Below are positions 1 to 8,851 of a stretch of 64,000 nucleotides of DNA, in pieces; positions within the stretch are counted from its first letter, which is position 1; the number at the start of each line of letters is the position of its first letter. The notes beneath the pieces were generated by a model that worked only from the letters and a program-made list of their open reading frames with translations, made no database searches and had not been told where the DNA came from. The DNA comes from G032773895 sp965248935 (GTDB taxonomy: Bacteria > Pseudomonadota > Gammaproteobacteria > Pseudomonadales > Cellvibrionaceae), in NCBI GenBank assembly GCA_965248935.1, contig OZ252214.1, forward strand, positions 3,100,001 through 3,164,000, read 5' to 3'. The translations under genes and the position numbers were made by a program.

Positions 1-1309
1 TTACATTGCCTCTACTCTGGCTGTAAATCCGTTCATGCTGTTCTCTATGAGCTGGATAAAGATGCACTACCTCATCTCACTCAAACGTTAAAGATCATAC
101 AAAATACCTTTGCTCAGGAGCGAGCCTTTTTTACTTATGAAATTCACTGTGAGGATTTTGTATTAGCAAGACCTGATAAGGACGAGGACATTGAGCCCTT
201 TGACATCTCTGTTATCAACCCCCCTTACTTCAAATACAACGTAAAAGAATCCCCATACGCAAAAGCGGCTGCAGATTTATATCGCGGTGATCCTAATATA
301 TATGCTTCTTTTATGGGGATTGTAATGGCCTGCTTGAATGAAAATGGCCAGATGGTTGCAATTTCACCTAGAAGCTTTACGAATGGTCTGTACTTCAAAG
401 GGTTTCGTTCCTATCTGTTGGAAGAGTCAGCTCTGAGTTTAATTCATATTTTTAAACACCGAGATAAGGTTTTTAAGAACAGCGGCTCAAGCGTATTGCA
501 GGAAAATATTATCTGCCGTTTTAGGAAAGGAAAGTCGGCACAAGCTATTACTATTCGATCCAGTGATTGTGATGAAAACATTGGTTATGCAAGTGAACAT
601 GATTACCCTGTTGATCTGATTATTGACCCATCAAATAACCAGCGTTTGATAAGAATACCTGAGTCATCGTATGAAGCTGCGATTTTAATACAAGCTGAGA
701 CTTTAGAAACAACTTTTGAAGGTGCTGGTTACTATATTTCAACTGGCCCTGTTGTTGAGCATAGAACGCGACAGTACATTATCGAGAATAATACGCAAAA
801 AAAAGCTGCGCCGCTTTATCGACCTCATAATGTGAAACCACCTGCTGCTATATGGAGCGGAAGTCACAAAAAGGATGTTTCATTTAAACTGGACGAGAAC
901 CACGAAAAACATACCCATTAAAAATGGAACCTATGTACTGTTAAAGCGCTTTTCTTCCAAGGATGAAAAACGCCGTTTGGTATCGGGTGTTTATCTTGAA
1001 AAAAATCATGACTGTGAGTTTATTGGTTTTGGAAATAAGATTAATTACATAGGGGTGGATGCTGGAAGACTCTCTAAAACAGAATCCTATGGTATTGCGG
1101 CTGTTCTAAATTCAACGTTTATGGACAAGTATTTCAGATGTATTTCTGGCAATACCCAAGTGAATGCAACAGAAATAAGGGTTATGAAGTTCCCCTCAAG
1201 GGAACAAGTGAAAGAAATTGGTACTCAAGTATTAAAGCTAAAGCTCTACAGTGATAACGCTGTTGATATGATTGTGAATGCTGTGCTTGGTATTGAAGAT
1301 ATTGCTTAA
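1..1309 (+). pseudogene. BsuBI/PstI-type adenine-N6 DNA methyltransferase, 5' cut by window, frameshifted
   Basis: Frame 1 is open from the first base to 921 and contains the NPPY motif of N6-adenine methyltransferases (bases about 217-231). The protein then continues in frame 2 (875-1309) with the C-terminal target-recognition-like part. The joint lies in the A-run near 905-911: removing one A fuses the frames smoothly into ...HENIPIKNGTYVLLKRF... The family modifies adenine in the recognition sequence of its partner endonuclease, which starts 10 bases downstream. Seen: motif, two frames, A-run. Known: BsuBI/PstI-type methylases pair with the nuclease family found next. Inferred: the gene is inactive, unless the indel is a sequencing error or phase variation. 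Confidence 0.75.
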
Positions 1310-1318
1310 GGAGTAAAA

Positions 1319-2304
1319 ATGGAGTTTACGAAACAACAAGAAAAGCTTGAACAAGCAAAGTCTCTTTTGACTGCTCTGGGATTGCCTTCAGCACAGTGCA
1401 ATGATCGCTCTGGTTGGGTTTTCCTTGCTTTGGCAGATATCAAGCCCTCAGATAGTTGGCGTTCAGCAAAAGCCTACTGCCCACGGTAAATATAATGGAG
1501 TTTATCCGTGTGCATTATGGTATGGATTATAAACCTAATAGTCGTGAAACAATTAGAAGGCAAACACTTCACCAGTTCGAGCAAGCACGTATCGTTGACC
1601 GAAATCGGGATGATCCTTCAAGAGTCACTAATAGCAAAGATAATAATTATTCTATCAATCAACCTATTTTGGATATTTTAGCAAACTATCCTGATGCGGA
1701 CTGGCAAGCAAAAGTCCAAGAATATAAAAATGCTGTGCCTGAGTTGATCGCGCAATATGAGCGTAAACTCGATATGCACAAAATACCTATTACTTTGCCA
1801 AATGGTGAGACTGTAAAGTTATCCCCGGGGAAACATAATCAACTTCATGCCGACATCATTCATGAATTTTGTGCGCGCTTCGTGGGGGAAGGCGGAAGGT
1901 TGCTCTATATAGGTGATACAGCAAGTAGCCGTAAAGAAGGTGGTAAGCTTATGTTTTTGGAGGAAAAGTATTTGAAGTCTCTGGGCGTTCCTCCTATGTC
2001 GCATGATAAGTTACCAGATATTGTGGTTTATGATGAAAACCGGCAATGGTTGTTCTTAATTGAAGCAGTTAGCAGTCATGGTCCAATCTCCCCAAAACGA
2101 TGGCTTGAATTTGAAGAAGCTTTTAAAGATTGCAAAGCCGGACTTGTCTATGTAACGGCGTTTCCAGACCGTGCCGAATTTAGGAAAAATGCGGCTAATG
2201 TTGCATGGGAGACGGAGGTTTGGATTGCTGATAACCCTGACCATATGATTCATTTCAACGGTGATAGGTTTTTAGGGCCTCATGAAAAAAGTAATTCAGA
2301 TTAA
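1319..2304 (+). pseudogene. BsuBI/PstI-family type II restriction endonuclease, frameshifted
   Basis: ATG at 1319 follows AAGGAG and reads about 56 codons in frame 2 (MEFTKQQEKL...SWRSAKAYCPR, stop near 1489). The conserved body (IMEFIRVHYG..., RETIRRQTLHQFEQARIVDR) is in frame 1 from about 1456 to 2304. Adding one A to the AAAA run near 1468-1472 restores ...RSAKKSLLPTVNIMEF... The C-terminal half has the family's PD-(D/E)XK-like core (PDIVVYDENRQWLFLIEAVSSHGPISPKRW). Its role would be to cleave unmodified target DNA (PstI relatives cut CTGCAG, but the exact site here is unknown). The nuclease and its methylase are both broken by one base in A-runs, which keeps the pair balanced. Confidence 0.75.
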
Positions 2305-2322
2305 ATTGAATAGAGAAATATA

Positions 2323-3306
2323 ATGCCGTTATATCAAATCAATAATGATTCACTATCTGCTCTGCCATCTACTACTTTTCAACAGGAGAACCTCTGGGAG
2401 AGGCGTGACCTTCAAAGGCTTCTAAAGGCGAATATTGAGGCAATTGGTGAAAATATTATGGTCATTGCTGAAGAGTTCGATGAATGGAGTGAAAGTGGCA
2501 GGCGCATTGATTTACTCGCTATTGATAGAGATGCAAACCTAATAGTTATTGAACTCAAGCGCACTGATGATGGCGGTCATATAGAGTTGCAGGCTATTCG
2601 GTATGCAGCAATGGTTGCCAATATGACTTGGGATCAAGCGAAAACAGCCTTCCAACAATATTTATCTGATAATTCTATTGATTTGGATGCTGAGGAAAAA
2701 ATTTGTGAATTTCTGAATTGGGATATACCCAGAAAAGACGACTTTGCTCAAAATGTAAGAATTATTTTAGCCTCTGCCAATTTTTCCAAAGAAATTACAA
2801 CTTCTGTTTTATGGTTGAATGACAGGGACTTGGATATTAGCTGTGTCCGCCTGTCGTTGCATAAAATTGACGATAAGCTGATTCTCAACACCGATCAGAT
2901 TATTCCCTTGCCAGAAACAGAAAACTACCAGATCGATGTTCGCCAAAAAAGGCGAGAGGAACGTGTATCAAGGAGCGCAAAGAAAGACAGGTCTTTATTT
3001 AGCCTTTCTTTTTCGGGCGAAATCTATGAAGAGAATTTTAAAAAGTCGGATATTGCGTATTTCACAATCAAGTTATTGGAAAGCAAAAATTTGATAGACC
3101 ATGATATTTTTGAAATTCTTCGTAATGATACGTCTTGTAGCTTTACGTTGCTGAAACTGCCTGAAGAAATGACAGAGAAAGAAAAGCGCTATTCGAAATA
3201 TCGTTTCAACCGGGAGCCTGAGTTGATATATAATAACCTATCCATTAAGGTTCCACTGAGTCGGTGCGATGAATCACTGGTTCATCGTATTCGGTGTAAA
3301 TGGTAA
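2323..3306 (+). CDS. PD-(D/E)XK nuclease-like protein (DUF91/NucS-like core)
   Basis: 327 aa. An N-terminal helical part (LWERRDLQRLLKANIEAIGE) is followed by a PD-(D/E)XK signature: D63 in RRIDLLAIDRD and E77-x-K79 in LIVIELK. This resembles DUF91/NucS-type proteins, which are often found beside restriction systems. The C-terminal half is charged and unassigned. It starts 18 bases after the restriction gene on the same strand and probably belongs to the same defence unit. The last ten codons (SLVHRIRCKW) are encoded by DNA that is the antisense 3' end of the immunity-like gene found at 6117 and 6959, so the original C-terminus has probably been replaced by a junction. Nuclease activity is inferred from the motif only. 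Confidence 0.6.
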   Translation: MPLYQINNDSLSALPSTTFQQENLWERRDLQRLLKANIEAIGENIMVIAEEFDEWSESGRRIDLLAIDRDANLIVIELKRTDDGGHIELQAIRYAAMVANMTWDQAKTAFQQYLSDNSIDLDAEEKICEFLNWDIPRKDDFAQNVRIILASANFSKEITTSVLWLNDRDLDISCVRLSLHKIDDKLILNTDQIIPLPETENYQIDVRQKRREERVSRSAKKDRSLFSLSFSGEIYEENFKKSDIAYFTIKLLESKNLIDHDIFEILRNDTSCSFTLLKLPEEMTEKEKRYSKYRFNREPELIYNNLSIKVPLSRCDESLVHRIRCKW

Positions 3307-3345
3307 AGCCTCTTTTTATTAATGCGCTTTCTTTGCTGTAACGTT
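3277..3345 (-). pseudogene. 69-bp 3' remnant of the T6SS immunity-like gene (third copy)
   Basis: These bases closely match the 3' coding ends of the genes at 6117-6908 and 6959-7819 (antisense of ...KRGFTIYTEYDEP), with only a few mismatches. Similarity starts and stops sharply. It marks where the restriction-modification module joined an older tandem array of the immunity-like gene. Confidence 0.75.
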
Positions 3346-3675
3346 ATATGGTGGCAGAATGATCTCATAAAGTAGGCTATTAACCGACAGGCTCAATATG
3401 CATGGGATGGAACATTAATAAGAACGCAAGATTCATCAATATTTTTATAGATTGCGTACACTCCTATTTGTCGCTATAGGATCTGGTATGAGCGTTCACA
3501 GGTATCCTCCCAGCTCTATCTTTTGCAAGTACATGAGGGCTAGAAACCACGAGTGAAAGAAAAAATAATGTTAGGGCGAGCGTATTTAAATCACACTGTT
3601 TTTTATCAATGTCTTGCCCTTTAGTTAATAATACTGACTCTGATCTACTATGACAAATGATGACTAAGGACTAAA
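3346..3675. other. gene-free stretch
   Basis: About 330 bases between the immunity-gene remnant and the ATP-grasp gene. I see no convincing gene, terminator or repeat here. Confidence 0.5.
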
Positions 3676-4698
3676 TCAAATTGAAATAGCCATAGGCTCT
3701 TTGTTCAGCGCAAGATGATTGTTCGGTGAAATTATTAATGATAATCGACATAAACATGTATCCAATATCTGTTCAATCGTTTCATTGTAGCTTAGTCCGT
3801 TGTCCATCTCACACGCTTTGGGGAAATAGCTTGAACCATAAGTCATGCCAGGAACCAAGTTGGCTTCCATAAAAAAGCATTTTCCGTTTTTATCCGATTT
3901 AATATCTATTCGGCCAAAATCTCTCGCCCCCAAATTTACAAATGCATCTACTGCCAATTGTTTAATTCTATCTTTCATCTCACCCTCGCCAAGATTCAAT
4001 AATGTCTCTGAATCATCCTGCTTTGCTTTTGATCCTAAAATTCTAAGCCCATTTAATGATTCAACAGGTACTATCTCAATGGCGGAAACAATCAGTTTTC
4101 TATCTGGCTTCTGGATTATAGAAACCGTAAATTCACGACCACCTAAATATTCTTCAGCTAACACTGGGGCTTTAAACTGCTCATACAAGGAAGATACTTT
4201 ATATTTAAAATCTGAAAAACAGGTTACAAATGATAAATCATCGATACCGTTACCATTTGCCGCATCAAGCGGTTTTAGAAACAAAGGAAATTTTATTGGT
4301 AATTCTCTTTCATACTGATACTGGTCAGGTATTACAGTAAAAAAATTAGCTGTATTAATACCTAACTCTCGCAGGAGAGTTTTGGCTAGAACTTTGTTGG
4401 AGTCAAATTTCAATACATTTCTTGACGACCCAGAATATTTAATATGATTACGTTCGAAATAATCAGAAAGCCAAACATTACCTTCATCTTTTGTCACAAT
4501 ATACTTAACTGCTAAAACAACTAGATCGGGTTTTCTTTTGACAACATCAACCAAATCACTGACATTTTTGCAAACGCTTAACGTTAAGTTATAATCTTTG
4601 TTTGTCATTGAATCTAATACGTTATTACAGGATTGTAGACTCCCAAAGCCAGTTTCTTTTAACGTATTATTAAGTGTTGTAATAATTTCTATTTTCAT
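3676..4698 (-). CDS. ATP-grasp ligase, D-Ala-D-Ala ligase-like
   Basis: 340 aa from the ATG at 4698, chosen because AAGGA lies about seven bases upstream and the family N-terminus (MKIEIITTLNNT) begins there; the frame is open another 32 codons without similarity. It has an N-terminal Rossmann-like part, then an ATP-grasp fold: FPLFLKPLDAANGNGID (nucleotide-binding loop), APVLAEEYLGGREFTVSII (hinge), and GARDFGRIDIK plus FFMEANLVPGMTYGSSYFPKA (Mg/ATP ligands, D-Ala ligase style). D-Ala ligases join amino acids via acyl phosphates. This is not the housekeeping ddl context, so the substrate is unknown. It stands alone between the restriction genes and IS debris. Confidence 0.65.
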   Translation of the reverse strand: MKIEIITTLNNTLKETGFGSLQSCNNVLDSMTNKDYNLTLSVCKNVSDLVDVVKRKPDLVVLAVKYIVTKDEGNVWLSDYFERNHIKYSGSSRNVLKFDSNKVLAKTLLRELGINTANFFTVIPDQYQYERELPIKFPLFLKPLDAANGNGIDDLSFVTCFSDFKYKVSSLYEQFKAPVLAEEYLGGREFTVSIIQKPDRKLIVSAIEIVPVESLNGLRILGSKAKQDDSETLLNLGEGEMKDRIKQLAVDAFVNLGARDFGRIDIKSDKNGKCFFMEANLVPGMTYGSSYFPKACEMDNGLSYNETIEQILDTCLCRLSLIISPNNHLALNKEPMAISI

Positions 4699-4806
4699 AC
4701 TGAATTTCCTTAATCGAAAGTGATAAGCCCCAATAAGATTAACGTGCCCATAAATTTCAGGCGAGAGAACACCTCTAATTTTCGTGGTGTGCATAAATTA
4801 TTTTAG

Positions 4807-5028
4807 AGGAGTCGTGATCTTGATGAACAGACCATCAAGGGTTTCTTTGTCTATCGAGATCCACCGTTAGAAGTAGAGAGAAAACGCGACGGAGTTGAGA
4901 ATATAAGCAATCAACGATATCAATGGGCAGGTATACTATTTTCCTATGATCGAGGAACACGTGAAAAGACAGTACATGGCACCATATTTAGCACGATAAT
5001 ATTAAGTAATACGTTTAGTCGGCCCTGA
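4807..5028 (+). other. orphan open frame without start codon, possible gene remnant
   Basis: A 73-codon frame (RSRDLDEQTIKGFFVYRDPP...ILSNTFSRP) lacks ATG, GTG or TTG near its beginning and any ribosome site. Its composition reads like protein, but no family is recognised. It lies between the ATP-grasp gene and the IS5-type scrap, so it may be a leftover of a disrupted gene. Confidence 0.2.
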
Positions 5029-5070
5029 AAAACTACTGCTTTTTAACTCAAATAGCCCATATGCCAGCCT

Positions 5071-5817
5071 TTACCGGATCAAACAACGAAAAAACGGAAT
5101 ATTGGCTCGGCATTTCATCCACCAAACCGTTGTGTCGAGTATTTGTCCTATTAATACCGAGTAAAACACCTTATTTCGACACAAAAATATGTCTTCTATA
5201 CACTGAATGATCCATTTCTTTAAATTCCACGCGCAAGCAGCCATTAAAACGTTTAGTTCATCTCCAAGTGTGCCCTTTAGAAAATTCTTTGATAAACGAA
5301 AGTCTGATTTTAAGTGACCAATCAATGGCTCAATTGCCGCTCTACGGCGACATAAGTTTCTTTTTTTGTCTCGTTGATAACGATTGTTTCGCTTTAAGGC
5401 TTTTTTTAGGTAATACTATCTCAATTCCATCCACCTCTTTTTGTCCTCGATATCCTCTATCACAAACTGCCTTCACTAGTGGAGAAGATCGAACCTTCAT
5501 CGCTTCCTGTAATACCTTGGAGAGGGTGGCTCCATCATAACAGTTTTCTGCATGACTTACTGCACTTAAAATAATCCCTTTTTTCGCCGTCGCCACAATG
5601 GAGGCTTTTGCTCCATATTCATAAGGTTTGTGATCTTTTTCTTTTGCAACACAATACACCTGTGATTCATGTAAACTGTAAATCTTATTTTTATCATTCT
5701 TCTGCTGAGTAAGGGCTGTATGATAAAGCGAAAAGTCTTGTTCATATTGACCCAATATCGATTTTGATAACGTCCTTTCTAACTCTCTCATCCGTTTACC
5801 GGCTATAGTGGGATTGT
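5071..5817 (-). pseudogene. IS5-family transposase, truncated and frameshifted
   Basis: Two minus-strand frames form one damaged DDE transposase. 5342-5791 carries the middle part (KPYEYGAKASIVATAKKG, VKAVCDRGYRG). 5071-5325 carries the C-terminus (IEPLIGHLKSDFRLSKNFLKG). The join near 5345-5350 needs a one-base shift (...RRRAAIEPLIGHLK). Upstream, the frame picks up FYNPTIAGKRMRELE and then meets stops at once, where it abuts another remnant. No complete ends or target duplication were found. It cannot be active. Confidence 0.75.
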
Positions 5818-5943
5818 AAAATTATCAAAACCCACCCAAGGAAAAACATCTACTTTTGTCTTTTGAATTTCTACGGTTATTCTGTAATCAGGAAATACTA
5901 TAGGTATTACTGCATCTTTCGATATCCTTATTTGATTTCTTTT
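5818..5943 (-). pseudogene. N-terminal remnant of a T6SS-cargo-like protein
   Basis: A 42-codon start-less frame reads ...SKDAVIPIVFPDYRITVEIQ... and ends ...VFPWVGFDNF exactly where IS5-type sequence begins. From memory, the (A)VIPIVFPDY opening occurs in proteins encoded beside DUF4150 PAAR-like genes; this could not be searched here. The location beside a DUF4150 cargo operon fits. Confidence 0.35.
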
Positions 5944-5974
5944 CTAACGAGTGACTATGGCGTCAATAGATAAT

Positions 5975-6082
5975 TTATTTTGAAAAATTTGCATCCCACA
6001 TAACCCCTTCTCTCACCATTGAATTTAAAGTCACAATCATTTTTCTAATACAAGCAATGATAGCTACCTTCTTTGACTTCCC
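5975..6082 (-). pseudogene. C-terminal remnant of an IS110-family transposase
   Basis: The frame reads GKSKKVAIIACIRKMIVTLN...REGVMWDANFSK then stop, the characteristic tail of IS110/IS116/IS902 transposases. Only about 35 codons survive. It is unrelated in sequence to the IS1111-like copies of the integron region. Confidence 0.65.
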
Positions 6083-6116
6083 CAACTATCAAGTACTGTA
6101 GTAATCCCCTTACCCA

Positions 6117-6908
6117 TTAAGGCTCCACCGGGTCGGCGGGGTGGATTTCTGGTTCATCGTATTCGGTATAAATGGTAAAGCCTCTTTTTATAAGTATGCT
6201 TTCTTTGCTGTAACGTTCTTTTTTCATGGTTTTAATTTTCTCTACCCAGAGGTCTTGCCATTGCGCACGCTCTTCACCAAAAAAATTGCTTCTGGCGTAT
6301 TCTTCTTGGGTGCGAAGCCCAAAGCTAAATAAATAGGCGCCGGGTTTATTGGGGTCCATACGGGTTCTATCTCTTTGAAAATTAATTTTTAAAAATACAT
6401 TTTTGGCATATAACCGCCAATATCCTGATTTAATTTGCATCCATTCATCCAGTGAGGGGATATAGTCGGGGGGTATGCCGTAGTTATCATCCTCTTGATA
6501 ATACTGAAATGCTTGTTCACCTGTTAGTCGTGGGTAGTTGTAGGAAAAAAGTGGTTTCCAGCCTAAATGAAGTAGTTTTTGAAGTAGGGCGATAAATTCT
6601 TGTCTGGCGTTATTGTGTAAAATGGTATCGGCTGAGGTGATACCAGCGCTAATACTAAAATATTCAAGCCCTGATGCCATACGTTCAACGTCTTCTGCAC
6701 CCATCACGCCAAGGGCATAGGGAATCTGAAAGCTGAATATGCCGTGTTCTACCATAACTGTTCCCGGCGCTCTGGTTTTCCAGTCGTGTTCGTAAAAATT
6801 TACCCCCGCCGGTTGTTTATTAATATGGCCTTTGGCTGGAAGATGATTGCGCTGTAAAAACTGCGCTCCAGTTTCGCCTAGTTTTATATTGATGGTCATT
6901 GGGGGCAT
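6117..6908 (-). CDS. T6SS immunity-like protein, copy lacking a signal peptide
   Basis: 263 aa, starting MPPMTINIKLGETG at 6908. No known family was recognised. It is a paralogue of the next gene: residues 4-34 and everything after about residue 97 (ILHNNARQEF to the end) are almost identical, while the segment between (about 35-95) is strongly divergent. The signal peptide and lipobox of the paralogue are missing. An in-frame stop lies ten codons upstream, and AGAAGGAAAG sits about 13 bases before the ATG. It may be a cytoplasmic variant or a copy cut at its 5' end. An immunity role is inferred only from position after the candidate effector and from tandem duplication. Confidence 0.55.
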   Translation of the reverse strand: MPPMTINIKLGETGAQFLQRNHLPAKGHINKQPAGVNFYEHDWKTRAPGTVMVEHGIFSFQIPYALGVMGAEDVERMASGLEYFSISAGITSADTILHNNARQEFIALLQKLLHLGWKPLFSYNYPRLTGEQAFQYYQEDDNYGIPPDYIPSLDEWMQIKSGYWRLYAKNVFLKINFQRDRTRMDPNKPGAYLFSFGLRTQEEYARSNFFGEERAQWQDLWVEKIKTMKKERYSKESILIKRGFTIYTEYDEPEIHPADPVEP

Positions 6909-6958
6909 AGAGGGGGATTCTTTCCTTCTGTCCTGCTAGTAGGCAACCCCCTTATCCA

Positions 6959-7819
6959 TTAAGGCTCCACCGGGTCGGCGGGGTGGATTTCTGGTTCATC
7001 GTATTCGGTATAAATAGTAAAGCCTCTTTTTACTAATGCACTTTCTTTACTGTAACGTTCTTTTTTCATGGCTTTAATTTTCTCTACCCAGAGGTCTTGC
7101 CATTGCGCACGCTCTTCACCAAAAAAATTGCTTCTGGCGTGTTCCTCTTGAGTGCGAAGCCCAAAGCTAAATAAATAGGCGCCGGGTTTATTGGGGTCCA
7201 TACGGGTTCTATCTCTTTGAAAATTAATTTTTAAAAATACATTTTTGGCATATAACCGCCAATATCCTGATTTAATTTGCATCCATTCATCCAGTGAGGG
7301 GATATAGTCGGGGGGTATGCCGTAGTTATCATCCTCTTGATAATACTGAAATGCTTGTTCACCTGTTAGTCGTGGGTAGTTGTAGGAAAAAAGTGGTTTC
7401 CAGCCTAAATGAAGTAGTTTTTGAAGTAGGGCGATAAATTCTTGTCTGGCGTTATTGTGTAAAATGGGGCTTGTTGCCGCCATTCCCGCATTAAAATCAA
7501 ATTTTTCAAGCCCCATATCCAGATACTCGATATCTTCTGTTCCCGTTACGCTCAGCACATGGGGGAGCGTAAAGCTGTATTTTCCATGTTCAATAACCAC
7601 CGTCCCGCGTACTTTTGTACCCCAACGATGTTTATAAAAATTAAGCCCCGCCGGTTGTTTATTAATATGGCCTTTGGCTGGGAGATGATTGCGCTGTAAA
7701 AACTGCGCTCCAGTTTCGCCTAGTTTTATATTGATGGTCATTGGGGTCATAGAGGGGGCTCCATTTGGGGTGCAGGCAGATAAGAATAAGAAAATATTAA
7801 GTAGTAATAGGTGGCGCAT
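6959..7819 (-). CDS. putative T6SS immunity lipoprotein
   Basis: 286 aa from the ATG at 7819, one base after the stop of the candidate effector; translational coupling is likely because no clear ribosome site is visible. The N-terminus MRHLLLLNIFLFLSAC is a lipoprotein signal with lipobox LSAC and Cys16, predicting a periplasm-facing lipid anchor. The rest is soluble and matches no family I recognise. Conserved blocks include YNYPRLTGEQAF and IKSGYWRLYAKNVF. A divergent segment near residues 59-120 separates it from its neighbour copy. A periplasmic lipoprotein directly after an effector candidate suits an immunity protein against a periplasm-acting toxin; this is inference. Confidence 0.6.
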   Translation of the reverse strand: MRHLLLLNIFLFLSACTPNGAPSMTPMTINIKLGETGAQFLQRNHLPAKGHINKQPAGLNFYKHRWGTKVRGTVVIEHGKYSFTLPHVLSVTGTEDIEYLDMGLEKFDFNAGMAATSPILHNNARQEFIALLQKLLHLGWKPLFSYNYPRLTGEQAFQYYQEDDNYGIPPDYIPSLDEWMQIKSGYWRLYAKNVFLKINFQRDRTRMDPNKPGAYLFSFGLRTQEEHARSNFFGEERAQWQDLWVEKIKAMKKERYSKESALVKRGFTIYTEYDEPEIHPADPVEP

Positions 7820-7820
7820 A

Positions 7821-8840
7821 TTAATATACCAAAAGGGCATCGGGTGAGTTTACCCAGCCCGCCATGGTGCCGAGTTCGGCCATCATATGCGGTGTTTTTG
7901 TTTGCATTAAATCATGAAACATTTTTGCCGCATCTGTAATCCAGTCCATACGGCTATCGAAATCCTCTACGATTAAATCCTCCGGTGCCTCGGATTTTAG
8001 CTCGGGGTCATCGGTTGTGCATTGATGGGTAAACACTAATTCGTATTTGGGGGCGGCCCAGTGAATTAACCAGTGGCGCTCTCGGGCGGTCCATTTATTA
8101 AAGTCTGGGTCTTCGTAGATAAGCGGTTGCAATACCGCCCCTTGCTCATGGTTGGCAATGGCAATTAAATGTAGAAACTGTTTTTCTGCTCGTTCTATTG
8201 AAGGAGCCATTTTCTCAATTTGAACTATATATTCAAACCCCTCAATAAGGTCAGGTGATGGTTGAAAATGCTTAATTTTGCCGAGGGATTTGGCCGACCA
8301 GGGCAGTGTATTGACATGGCTTTTAACCGGCTCCAGCAGGGTATTGGCGTCTCGTTTGTGAATGCAGTCCATTCCATTAAAAAAATTGCTGGGGTGGTGA
8401 CTGTAAAACCAATGGGCGGGGGCTATATCGCCAAAGAGCCATAGGTTGCCCTGGCCTAAACCATTGGCAATATTATGGGCGTCTATTGCGCCGAAGGTCG
8501 CCTTACCTAAAAAGTAAGAGGCATTAAGCTGTAATTTGTCGAGCAGGCAGGAGACGGTTTTACTGGCAAAGGCGCCGAGTGCCATCCAGTAATAACGGCC
8601 CAGTTTAGTTGTATCGCCGCCGTCTTCTGTTTCCAAGTAAAAGCGTGCATAGGTTGCGGAGATACGGCGCGCGCGTGCGGCGTAAAGGCCGATCAGTTCG
8701 TACTGATCATTATTTTTATCCGATAGGCGCAGGTAGGAGAATGACTGCGCAAAAGACCAGAGCAAATCACAATTGGTGGTAATTTGATGGGTTTTATTCG
8801 GGCTATCGTTTACCGCATTAACGGGTTCTGGATCGCTCAT
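7821..8840 (-). CDS. candidate T6SS effector of unknown activity
   Basis: 339 aa, with an AAGGACAGAG ribosome site before ATG at 8840. It lies 11 bases after the DUF4150 PAAR-like gene and one base before a lipoprotein gene, the place normally held by the effector in such operons. The sequence is soluble without signal peptide. Conspicuous blocks are ARARRISATYARFYLETED, KLGRYYWMALGAFASKTV, NLWLFGDIAPAHWFYSHHP and TARERHWLIHWAAPKYE. I could not place it firmly; a resemblance to DUF2515-type proteins is a weak impression. The histidine-rich APAHWFYSHH stretch could be functional. An effector role is inferred from context. Confidence 0.5.
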   Translation of the reverse strand: MSDPEPVNAVNDSPNKTHQITTNCDLLWSFAQSFSYLRLSDKNNDQYELIGLYAARARRISATYARFYLETEDGGDTTKLGRYYWMALGAFASKTVSCLLDKLQLNASYFLGKATFGAIDAHNIANGLGQGNLWLFGDIAPAHWFYSHHPSNFFNGMDCIHKRDANTLLEPVKSHVNTLPWSAKSLGKIKHFQPSPDLIEGFEYIVQIEKMAPSIERAEKQFLHLIAIANHEQGAVLQPLIYEDPDFNKWTARERHWLIHWAAPKYELVFTHQCTTDDPELKSEAPEDLIVEDFDSRMDWITDAAKMFHDLMQTKTPHMMAELGTMAGWVNSPDALLVY

Positions 8841-8851
8841 AATCTCTGTCC

